From: Rhodospirillaceae bacterium
GTDB lineage: Bacteria; Pseudomonadota; Alphaproteobacteria; Micavibrionales; UBA2020
Assembly (NCBI GenBank): GCA_003524565.1
Contig: DQGU01000051.1
Span: 1-7,388 of the forward strand
Reading direction: 5' to 3'
Length of the DNA stretch: 7,388 nt
The notes under the pieces were generated by a model. That model did no database searches and had not been told where the DNA came from. It saw nothing but the letters and a program-made list of their open reading frames with translations. Shown one piece after another: positions 1-6,171 of this stretch. Position numbers and translations under genes: made by a program. The first letter of the stretch is position 1; each line of letters opens with the position of its first letter.

Positions 1-492
1 TTTATGCCGCGGCGGGTGGGGGGCGGGCAGGCGGCGCGGATGCGCCGTGCCGGTCATGCCGTCGTGCAGCGTGGGCGATTGCGGCGCGCGGGGGCCAAAG
101 GCACGCTCCTGCAGGATTTCTTCGGCCGCGAGGGAGAACAGCGTTTTCTCCGTCTCGACATCTATCTGGCCAAGCGGCTTTGCCTTGTCCACGCCGTTTT
201 TTTGAATATCGTTTTTGAGGTAAAAATCGCCCGTGGTTTCATCCAGCACGAATTTGTCGCCCGCGGGGGCGCGCAGCATCGGCCGCATTTGCGCCAGCAG
301 CTCTGTCATACGCGGCTGCGCCAGTACAGCGGGCAGGTTGCTGTCGATGGCGCCGTTGTTCTTCACCGTCATTTTATAGGGGATGATATGACGACCGTGA
401 CGCGTGGTCACCGTGCCGTCGTTGTTTTCAAGCGGATGTTTTCCGCCCAGCATGTTCCATAGCCTTTTCAGGCGCGAAGGTTTGTCCGTCAT
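1..492 (-). CDS. Uncharacterised protein, 3' end beyond left edge
   Basis: I do not recognise this protein. The minus-strand frame is open from the start codon to the left edge, giving 164 codons with no stop, so the C-terminus lies outside the window. The N-terminus is basic (MTDKPSRLKRLW). A mixed charged body follows, including a DETTGDFYLKND stretch around residues 84-95 that reads like a beta hairpin. A Pro/His/Arg-rich tail begins near residue 135. There is no signal peptide or membrane segment, so a cytoplasmic location is likely. I chose the ATG at 492 because an AGGGA ribosome-binding sequence lies 8 nt upstream. An in-frame ATG at 501 would add three residues, but a GGG directly abuts it and it has no properly spaced site. 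It lies 63 bp downstream of the amidohydrolase gene on the same strand and is probably the third gene of the hldE operon. That a real gene is present is fairly sure; its function is unknown. Confidence 0.7.
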   Translation of the reverse strand, partial: MTDKPSRLKRLWNMLGGKHPLENNDGTVTTRHGRHIIPYKMTVKNNGAIDSNLPAVLAQPRMTELLAQMRPMLRAPAGDKFVLDETTGDFYLKNDIQKNGVDKAKPLGQIDVETEKTLFSLAAEEILQERAFGPRAPQSPTLHDGMTGTAHPRRLPAPHPPRHK

Positions 493-555
493 AACGGCCA
501 TCCCTGTGTGATTGAGATATTCAAAGGCTAGGCGCAGGCGCCGCGCGAGTCAAAT

Positions 556-1461
556 TCAAATGCGCGGTGAATCCTTTTTGGGCGCGGATTTTTGCGCATA
601 GGTGCATGCTGCGTCGCAGTAAGTGCGAAAGCTGCGCAGCGTATCTTCAAGGTCGCTTTGCAGCTGTTTCATGCGCGGCAGCCGGCGCAGGGTTTTTTCG
701 TTCATATAAAGGGCGCGGTTGATTTCAACCTGTATGCTGTGGCGCCCCGCGGCGGGGTTGCCGTGCCGGCGCACGATTTCCGCGCCGCGAAAACCCGGCA
801 CGTTCAGCCCGACTTTGTAGCCCTTTGCCTCCAGCAGCTTGCGCAGCTTTTGCAGGTAATGGTCGTCCGCCGTCTCCCCGTCGCGGGTGCCGAGGATGAT
901 GTCGTATTTACTTTTACGCGTGCCGCGGTGCGTGGTCGATGGCATCGAATGTAAATTCAGATGCACTACGCTGCCGTGCGTTTTTGCCGTTTTGTCTATC
1001 AGCGCGGCCAGCCGCGCGTGATAGGGTTTGTGGTATGTGCTGACACGGTTAAACGCTTCGCTGAGTTTCAGCGTGCGGCTATAAACGGGCGCGGTATGAC
1101 GCGGCGTTGCGGGGCTGCGAATAAGCCCGCCTTCTTGCGGTGTATAATCGGGGTTTTCGCCCTTGGCTTCGGCGCGCATCCATGCGGCGCTGACGCTGTC
1201 GGCGCGGTTGGCATCGACGTAAGACCGCGGCGCGCGGGCGGTCAAAAGCGGCACGCCGAGGGCGGGCAGAAACGAAAACAGCCTGTCCACATGCGCGTCT
1301 TCGGCTTGGCGGAGTTCGCCAAGCGTGACGGCATAATTGAAATCATCCGGATATTTGCGCCCGCTGTGCGGGCTGTCGGCGACAAGGCAGGTTTCGGGCG
1401 CGTTTGCGGCGGCGGCGTAAAGCCGCGTGGCCGGCGGTTTGCGGCGCGCGCGCTCCGTCAT
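556..1461 (-). CDS. N-formylglutamate amidohydrolase family protein
   Basis: This 301-residue protein belongs to the N-formylglutamate amidohydrolase (FGase, PF05013) family. The name-giving enzyme (HutG) hydrolyses N-formyl-L-glutamate to formate and glutamate at the end of one histidine-degradation route. Visible family signatures are DSPHSG (residues 29-34), the HVDRL stretch (57-61), YVDANR (81-86), HLNLHSMP (167-174) and GRHSIQVEINRALYM (239-253). The conserved His, Asp and Glu residues in these blocks are the expected metal and substrate ligands of the family, by inference. There is no signal peptide, so it is probably cytoplasmic. The start lies 8 bp after the hldE stop, and a CAGGG ribosome-binding sequence abuts that stop, so the two genes are likely co-transcribed and perhaps coupled. 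No other histidine-utilisation gene is visible. The true substrate could therefore be another N-acyl amino acid or amide. Family assignment is firm; the substrate is uncertain. Confidence 0.88.
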   Translation of the reverse strand: MTERARRKPPATRLYAAAANAPETCLVADSPHSGRKYPDDFNYAVTLGELRQAEDAHVDRLFSFLPALGVPLLTARAPRSYVDANRADSVSAAWMRAEAKGENPDYTPQEGGLIRSPATPRHTAPVYSRTLKLSEAFNRVSTYHKPYHARLAALIDKTAKTHGSVVHLNLHSMPSTTHRGTRKSKYDIILGTRDGETADDHYLQKLRKLLEAKGYKVGLNVPGFRGAEIVRRHGNPAAGRHSIQVEINRALYMNEKTLRRLPRMKQLQSDLEDTLRSFRTYCDAACTYAQKSAPKKDSPRI

Positions 1462-1469
1462 GCAGCGCT

Positions 1470-2948
1470 TTACCCTGCCATCTTGGCGATGGTATTGGTG
1501 GTGCTGAAGCCGTCTTCCATATCGGCGCGCACGACCTGTCCGCCCCAGCTGGTGATAAGGTCATAGCCGACGACTTCTTCCAGTTTGTATTGTCCGCCCT
1601 TGATAAGGAAATCGGGCTTCACGGCCTTCAGCGTTTCAATCGGCGTGTCTTCGTCATAAACGATAACGGCATCGACCATGCCGAGCGCGGAGAGGATAAG
1701 GCTGCGCGCGCGTTCATCCTGCACGGGGCGCGTCGGGCCTTTCAGGCGTTTGACCGACGCATCGCTGTTGATGGCGACGACCAGATAATCACAGGTTGCC
1801 TTCGCCTGCGCGAGGGTCGAGAGATGCCCCGGATGCAGCAAATCGAAACAGCCGTTGGTGAAGCCGATTTTGCGGCCAAGGGCGCGCTGCTTGTCGGACG
1901 CTTCGCTGATGGCGGCGCGGTTCATGATTTTGGCGGTGATATCATATCCGGCGGCGGGGGACATCTGGCTGCTCCTGATAACGTCGATGATTTCTTCGGG
2001 GCGGGTGGTGGCGGTGCCGATTTTGCCGACAACGATGCCCGCCGCGATATTGGCGATTTCGGCGGCGGCCAGCATGGGCACGCCTGCGGCAATCGCCGTT
2101 GCAAACGCGGCAATCACTGTATCGCCCGCACCGGATACGTCGAATACTTCGCGCACATTGGCGGCGATATGCACGGGCGGCTTGTCTGCCGATACCAGCG
2201 ACATACCATCTTTGCTGCGGGTCGCGAGAACGGCATCAACGCCGCAATCGATAATGATTTTCATCGCAGCCGCGCGTACATCGTCGTCGCTGGCGGCTTT
2301 CATGCCGGTGGCGGTTTCAAGCTCTTTGCGGTTTGGTGTAATGACGGTGGCGCCGCGATAGCGGGCAAAATTCGTGCCCTTGGGGTCAACCACCACGGGC
2401 TTGCCGTGTTTTTGCGCAATCGCGATGATGCCGGCAATCAGGCTGTCGGTCAGGACGCCTTTGTTATAGTCGGACAAAATAACCACGCCGCAATCCGCCA
2501 TGGCGGCTTCGGCAGAGGCCAGCAATGCGGCCTCCACATCCTTGCCGATGGCCTGCGATTTTTCGCGGTCCACGCGCAGCATTTGCTGCCCGCCGCTGAC
2601 AAAGCGGCTTTTGACGGTGGTGAAACGGTCGTTGGCGGTGGCAAGGGCGGCCTTCACGCCGATGGACGCCAGCTGCGCGGCAACCTCGCGCCCGTTGATG
2701 TCGTCGCCGACGACGGCCAGCAGGGTGGTTTCGCCCGCGCCCAGCGCCGCGATATTGGCCACCACGTTGCCCGCGCCGCCCAGCATGTGTTTTTCGTTAT
2801 CGACCAGAAAAACCGGAATCGGCGCCTCGGGCGAGATGCGCTCGACGCTGCCATAGACGAAACGGTCCATCATCACATCGCCGATGCACAGCACGCGGGC
2901 GGTTTTGAACTGGGACAGGGATTCGATAAGGTATTGATGTTCGGTCAT
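1470..2948 (-). CDS. hldE: Bifunctional heptose-7-phosphate kinase / heptose-1-phosphate adenylyltransferase HldE
   Basis: HldE (RfaE) catalyses two steps of ADP-heptose synthesis for the LPS inner core. It phosphorylates D-glycero-beta-D-manno-heptose 7-phosphate at C1. After GmhB dephosphorylation, it transfers AMP from ATP to the 1-phosphate. The N-terminal ribokinase/PfkB domain (about 1-330) shows GDVMMDRF (23-30), RISPEAPIPV (37-46), GGAGN (57-61) and VFDVSGAGDT (268-277), with Asp276 as the expected catalytic base. The C-terminal nucleotidyltransferase domain (about 355-492) shows NGCFDLLHPGH (365-375) with its HxGH motif, the KGGQYK loop (450-455) and the conserved end EDGFSTTN (478-485). 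At 492 residues it is close to the length of the E. coli enzyme, with a slightly longer N-terminus. The ATG at 2948 has AAGG 8 nt upstream. It is the first gene of the minus-strand block and diverges from the protease gene. Both halves are intact, so both activities are expected. Confidence 0.97.
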   Translation of the reverse strand: MTEHQYLIESLSQFKTARVLCIGDVMMDRFVYGSVERISPEAPIPVFLVDNEKHMLGGAGNVVANIAALGAGETTLLAVVGDDINGREVAAQLASIGVKAALATANDRFTTVKSRFVSGGQQMLRVDREKSQAIGKDVEAALLASAEAAMADCGVVILSDYNKGVLTDSLIAGIIAIAQKHGKPVVVDPKGTNFARYRGATVITPNRKELETATGMKAASDDDVRAAAMKIIIDCGVDAVLATRSKDGMSLVSADKPPVHIAANVREVFDVSGAGDTVIAAFATAIAAGVPMLAAAEIANIAAGIVVGKIGTATTRPEEIIDVIRSSQMSPAAGYDITAKIMNRAAISEASDKQRALGRKIGFTNGCFDLLHPGHLSTLAQAKATCDYLVVAINSDASVKRLKGPTRPVQDERARSLILSALGMVDAVIVYDEDTPIETLKAVKPDFLIKGGQYKLEEVVGYDLITSWGGQVVRADMEDGFSTTNTIAKMAG

Positions 2949-2960
2949 ATTTCATGCCTT

Positions 2961-2977
2961 GCCGGCGATTGTCCGGC
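2961..2977. repeat. GCCGG-N7-CCGGC inverted repeat in the hldE leader
   Basis: A perfect 5-bp inverted repeat, GCCGG and CCGGC, is separated by 7 bases. It lies about 13 bp upstream of the hldE start, next to the AAGG ribosome-binding sequence. In mRNA it could form a small hairpin near the translation start. As DNA it has the same half-sites as the 14-bp palindrome at 3114-3127, but with a 7-base rather than a 4-base centre. A regulatory role is speculative, because five GC pairs arise easily by chance in DNA of this composition. Confidence 0.3.
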
Positions 2978-3010
2978 TGCTATGGGGACGGCTTATAATA
3001 TTGTTGCCCG

Positions 3011-3039
3011 TTTTTAACATATTCCATAAGTGGTTTCAA
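3011..3039 (-). promoter_or_regulatory. Candidate promoter for hldE
   Basis: Read on the minus strand, TTGAAA (3034-3039) resembles a -35 box. TAAAAA (3011-3016) follows after exactly 17 bases as a possible -10 box. Together they match 9 of 12 consensus positions. The implied transcript would start about 55 nt before the hldE ATG. No other convincing pair lies in the 232-bp divergent region on this strand, although TATTAT near 2996-3001 is an alternative -10. It was assigned by eye only; alphaproteobacterial promoters are often more degenerate. Confidence 0.35.
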
Positions 3040-3057
3040 GCCAAAATCAGCCCCGCG

Positions 3058-3086
3058 TTCACCAGTTGTTAACGGTTATGCATAAT
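3058..3086 (+). promoter_or_regulatory. Candidate promoter for the protease gene
   Basis: On the plus strand, TTCACC (3058-3063) and CATAAT (3081-3086) are separated by 17 bases and match 9 of 12 positions of the -35/-10 consensus. The region is the most AT-rich part of the divergent spacer. Transcription would begin near 3093, placing the tandem repeat at 3112-3161 inside the 5' leader. It points away from the hldE promoter candidate, with about 18 bp between the two -35 boxes, so one regulator could affect both. Confidence 0.35.
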
Positions 3087-3111
3087 AATAGGGACTGTCA
3101 TATTCGGGCAA

Positions 3112-3161
3112 CAGCCGGATATCCGGCCATAAATACAGCCGAGGGTATCCGGCCATAAATA
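3112..3161. repeat. Two-copy tandem repeat with an embedded palindrome
   Basis: Two adjacent units lie just upstream of the protease gene. Each begins CAGCCG and ends with the identical 16-mer TATCCGGCCATAAATA. The first (3112-3135) has GA between these parts; the second (3136-3161) has AGGG, making the units 24 and 26 bp long. The first unit contains the perfect 14-bp palindrome GCCGGATATCCGGC (3114-3127); in the second unit the insertion breaks this symmetry. It ends 19 bp before the ATG, next to the AAGAGG ribosome-binding sequence at 3167-3172. The position suits an operator or leader element, but it could be a neutral slippage duplication. The repeat is certain; its function is unknown. 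Confidence 0.85.
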
Positions 3162-3180
3162 AGGGCAAGAGGCAAGCGAG

Positions 3181-4194
3181 ATGTTGCAGACCACCCCGAA
3201 CCAGCAGAAAAGCCAAGACATCTCAGCCATTTGCGCAGGCCGCGCGCTTGCCGCCGAGCGGGTGCCCAATACCCCGCACCGCCGCGGGTTCATCCGCCGC
3301 GTGGGCGGTTCGTTCCGCACCTACCGCCTCGGTGATTTGCTGGTCGGCGCGGGACTTTTGACCGAAGAGAATTTGCAAAAGGCACTGGCGCTGCAATCGC
3401 AGCGCCGCCAGCCCCTTGGCCGTATTCTGGTTGACGAAGGCTATGTCAGCGCCACGCAGCTGTACCGCAAGCTGGCGGAGCAGTGGTGCATTAAAACTTC
3501 CGCCGCAGGCGTCGCCTTCATGCTGCAAACTTTCACGCCCACGTCGTCGGCGCGCGCGGATGACGGCGGCACGGCGGTGCGTCTGGCCGCGGCGTTTTCG
3601 CCCGCAGCCTCGCAGCCGGCGCTGAAAAAACTCGATCGGCCGAAACTGTTCGGCTCGATGGAAATCCGCTCCAACGATATTTCGTCCTTCACCAAATGGA
3701 CGACGGTCATGGCGCGCTTTGAACAGCAAATGAAAACCGCAGGCGGCGACATGCAGATGCAGGCGTGGAAAGCGCAGCTGCAATCGCTGGCAGGCGCCTC
3801 CGCGCGCGAAAAAGTCGCGGCGGTGAACACCTATATCAACCAGATTAGCTATGTCGAAGACATTAAAAACTACGGCAAGTCCGACCAGTGGGCAACGCCG
3901 ATTGAGTTTTTCCGCAAGGGCGGCGATTGCGAAGATTTCGCGATTGCGAAATATGCTTCCTTGCGCGCGCTTGGCTTTACGACTGACCAGCTGCGCATCG
4001 CCATCGTGCAGGATAAAATCAAAAACATCGCCCATGCGATTTTGATTGTATATACCGAAGAAGGCACCTTCGTCCTCGACAACCAGGACAAACGCCTGCG
4101 TCACGCGGCGGAGGTTTCGCGCTATCAGCCCGTGTTTTCCATCAATGCGACCAACTGGTGGCTGCATCGCCTGCCTGCGGGCGCGAATTCCTGA
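3181..4194 (+). CDS. MshEN-like domain fused to a LapG-like (BTLCP/DUF920) cysteine protease
   Basis: This 337-residue protein combines two recognisable parts. Residues 49-101 match the MshEN/GspE N-terminal domain. Motif I runs from R49-L50-G51 to Q72; after the five residues SQRRQ, motif II runs from P78-L79-G80 to Q101. Leucines, Gly58 and Gly87 fall at the expected positions. MshEN domains bind cyclic-di-GMP in secretion and pilus ATPases. The Arg and Gln at the ends of motif I are kept, but motif II starts with Pro instead of Arg. Residues 155-330 form a bacterial transglutaminase-like cysteine proteinase domain: LFGSMEIRS (156-164), F170-x-x-W173, GGDCEDFAIAKY (247-258) with Cys250, HAILIV (285-290) with His285, and LDN with Asp300. 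LapG of this family cuts large adhesins in the periplasm. Between the domains lies a signal-peptide-like segment ending in Ala-Arg-Ala (124-126). There is no N-terminal signal peptide. The ATG has AAGAGG 8 nt upstream. Domain calls are firm; substrate, ligand binding and topology are inferred. Confidence 0.9.
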   Translation: MLQTTPNQQKSQDISAICAGRALAAERVPNTPHRRGFIRRVGGSFRTYRLGDLLVGAGLLTEENLQKALALQSQRRQPLGRILVDEGYVSATQLYRKLAEQWCIKTSAAGVAFMLQTFTPTSSARADDGGTAVRLAAAFSPAASQPALKKLDRPKLFGSMEIRSNDISSFTKWTTVMARFEQQMKTAGGDMQMQAWKAQLQSLAGASAREKVAAVNTYINQISYVEDIKNYGKSDQWATPIEFFRKGGDCEDFAIAKYASLRALGFTTDQLRIAIVQDKIKNIAHAILIVYTEEGTFVLDNQDKRLRHAAEVSRYQPVFSINATNWWLHRLPAGANS

Positions 4195-4203
4195 TTTCCT
4201 GAT
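4188..4203. repeat. 8-bp tandem repeat across the protease stop codon
   Basis: TTCCTGAT occurs twice in direct succession at 4188-4195 and 4196-4203. The first copy contains the TGA stop of the protease gene; the second supplies another TGA in a different frame. It occupies part of the 27-bp spacer between the two convergent genes. No terminator-like hairpin is visible there. It is probably a chance or slippage repeat without function. Confidence 0.5.
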
Positions 4204-4221
4204 GCGGGTTTGATTTCCGGC

Positions 4222-6171
4222 TTATTCGCCCTTCAGGCTGAATAGCAAAATGCCGTTCGCGCTTTGCACGCGGCCTTTATCACCGTCTTTTTCCGGTTTT
4301 TTGTAATTGAACGACGACAGGCGGAATTCCGCGCGCAGCATCTTGCCCGCGCCCTCCAGAACGGCCATGTCGGCCTTGTCGTCCGGCAGATTTCTTGTTT
4401 CAAGTGCCAGCATTTTTTCAACCGCTGCATTCAGCGGCAGGGCGGCCGTATCAATCACGCTATCTCCCGACATGATATCAATCGCGGCATCGTTTTCATC
4501 CGTCAGGTAAAAACGGTATCCGTCGATAAAGGCCTTGTGCCCTTTGGGCAGGGCGCGGCCGATGGGGTGGGTGCCGCTCTTGTCGCGGCTGTCGGATACC
4601 CAGCCCTGCATCATGTAGTCGTATCCGGCCACGCGCAGCGCCTGCCCGCCGATGTTGTGGCGGGCGATGTTGACGTAAATGACGGCGTCTTCGCGCGGGC
4701 TCCAGCGGGATACATATTCCATGCCCCATGCCGTCATGATTTCCTGCGGCAATCTGTATTGGTTCGGACAGCGGCCGCGCGTGTCGCAGCGGAGCATTGC
4801 GGCGACGGTTTTCTGCTCGCCTTTTATCGCCATGCCGGCGTGATATTTGCCGCCATCGGCGTCGGTCAGGTTTTCGGCAACCGGCGTGACCCACGGCTCC
4901 AGCCGCGCCAGCGCGCTGCGCCCGCGCAGGTATTCGAGGATGGAACTGATAGCGAGGCGCTCTTCAAACGGAACATTGCCGGATGCTTTTTGTACTTTGC
5001 CGTCCGCGCCCAGAACGCCCGCGCTTTGCAGGTGTTGTTCAAGGCGCGCATATTGGCTTTGCAGCGAAACATCCGCAGCCGACCACGGGCCGAAAGACGC
5101 GGCAAGGCACAAAGCCGCCAGCGCCAGCGGCACATGCTTGATGTGGAATTTATCCGTGCGGACGATTTTAAATGCGGCCAAGGCCGCCAGCCAGCCGAGG
5201 CAGAGCAGAATGGCGTAGCGCTGCTCCGTCAGGCCGTAATCATTGATGCGCGTCCAGATGCCAACGGTCAAAAGCAACAGCGGCACGGGCAGCAGCGCAT
5301 AAAACGCGCGGTCAAAAAACCGCAAAAGCATCGTGCCGCGCGTGCGCAGCGGGTAGATGGCCAGATGAGTCAGCACACCAATAGCGCCGAAGCCCGTGAC
5401 CATATAGGCAAGGTTGCCGCGCGGCAATTCCCACTGCGCGGCGATTTTAAGGCCGTAGGCATAAAGAATACCCGTATAGGCCAGCATCATCGGCACCAGC
5501 AGGTAATTGGCGATGAACGACACCGGCGCGGGGATATCGCAGCCGCCTTCGGCCTCCAGCTGGCGCGGCACGCCTGCAAGGACGTAAAGCGGGAAAAACA
5601 AACACCAGCCCAGCGCCCAGATGTCGCCGTAAATCTTGTGGCTTATTTTTACCTCGAACAAATATCCGATGCTGGCCAGAATGGCCGAGAGCCCGCCCGC
5701 CAGAATAAGCGTCGATACGCCCCCGAAAATAACCGCAAGCGCGCTGTTATAAACGAACCCCCAAACGGCATCGCCGCTGGCCGCGCGCCGCGCAAAGGGC
5801 GACACCAGCAAGAAAAGCCCCGCGGCAGCCGCCAGAAAAACCTGCCCCGCGCCCAGATGCGCGGGTACGAAAACGGCGGCAAACAAAAGCGAAAGCACAA
5901 AAACGCTGACGGCCAAAACCCGCACGCGCGCCGTGCCGTGCCCTTCGCCGTAAAGCGCAGTGCCCAGCGCGGCGACAAAACCGATGATGCAAAACAGCGA
6001 TGCGCGCAGCGCCGTATCGTCGGACATGATTTTAAGGTTGTGCATTTGCGCAACCACAATCACCGACAGCGCCACCGACAAAACCGCCGGCAACGGAAAC
6101 CGCCTGACCGCATCCGCCATGAACCGCGCCATATAAACGACGTTGAAGCGCTGGAGGATGCTGGCGGTCAT
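4222..6171 (-). CDS. DUF4153 family multi-pass membrane protein
   Basis: This 649-residue integral membrane protein has about eleven hydrophobic segments between residues 24 and 362, followed by a soluble C-terminal domain of about 285 residues. The membrane part fits the DUF4153 family. Characteristic stretches are AQWELPRGNLAYMVTGFGA (245-263), the YPLR turn (273-276) and the GIWTRINDYGLTEQRY segment (304-319). The family has no established biochemical function. Topology cannot be fixed by eye, and it is unknown which side the C-terminal domain faces. That domain includes GMEYVSRWSP, a Cys-x-x-x-x-x-Cys pair (CDTRGRC) and a terminal MLRAEFRLSSF block. These regions, apart from the Cys pair, recur in the upstream neighbour, so the two are paralogs. 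The ATG overlaps the neighbour's TGA as ATGA and has only a weak AAAGAAA purine stretch upstream, which points to translational coupling. Family assignment is good; function is unknown. Confidence 0.85.
   Translation of the reverse strand: MTASILQRFNVVYMARFMADAVRRFPLPAVLSVALSVIVVAQMHNLKIMSDDTALRASLFCIIGFVAALGTALYGEGHGTARVRVLAVSVFVLSLLFAAVFVPAHLGAGQVFLAAAAGLFLLVSPFARRAASGDAVWGFVYNSALAVIFGGVSTLILAGGLSAILASIGYLFEVKISHKIYGDIWALGWCLFFPLYVLAGVPRQLEAEGGCDIPAPVSFIANYLLVPMMLAYTGILYAYGLKIAAQWELPRGNLAYMVTGFGAIGVLTHLAIYPLRTRGTMLLRFFDRAFYALLPVPLLLLTVGIWTRINDYGLTEQRYAILLCLGWLAALAAFKIVRTDKFHIKHVPLALAALCLAASFGPWSAADVSLQSQYARLEQHLQSAGVLGADGKVQKASGNVPFEERLAISSILEYLRGRSALARLEPWVTPVAENLTDADGGKYHAGMAIKGEQKTVAAMLRCDTRGRCPNQYRLPQEIMTAWGMEYVSRWSPREDAVIYVNIARHNIGGQALRVAGYDYMMQGWVSDSRDKSGTHPIGRALPKGHKAFIDGYRFYLTDENDAAIDIMSGDSVIDTAALPLNAAVEKMLALETRNLPDDKADMAVLEGAGKMLRAEFRLSSFNYKKPEKDGDKGRVQSANGILLFSLKGE

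Noticed and set aside
531..543. GGCGC/GCGCC hairpin as a terminator after the amidohydrolase gene
   Set aside because: The loop would be only two bases and no T-run follows on the transcribed strand.
502..555. Separate promoter for the left-edge gene (TTGACT near 547-552)
   Set aside because: At a 17-base spacing the -10 position matches only three of six consensus bases. Read-through from hldE is the simpler explanation.
961..1566. Plus-strand open frame across the amidohydrolase/hldE junction
   Set aside because: It spans the junction of two real minus-strand genes and has no motif of its own.
1404..3017. Long plus-strand open frame opposite hldE (537 codons)
   Set aside because: It is antisense to a gene with every expected HldE motif. 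Its translation is rich in Ala, Gly, Arg and His without recognisable domains, typical of a GC-rich shadow frame.
3112..3161. CRISPR array
   Set aside because: There are only two adjacent units with no spacers and no cas genes.
3181..3483. Type II secretion or pilus assembly ATPase
   Set aside because: Only the N-terminal MshEN-like domain is present. There is no Walker A/B or other ATPase motif, and the rest is a cysteine protease.
3223..4167. Minus-strand open frame opposite the protease gene (314 codons)
   Set aside because: It is a shadow of a gene with conserved catalytic residues and clear domains; the antisense product has no recognisable feature.
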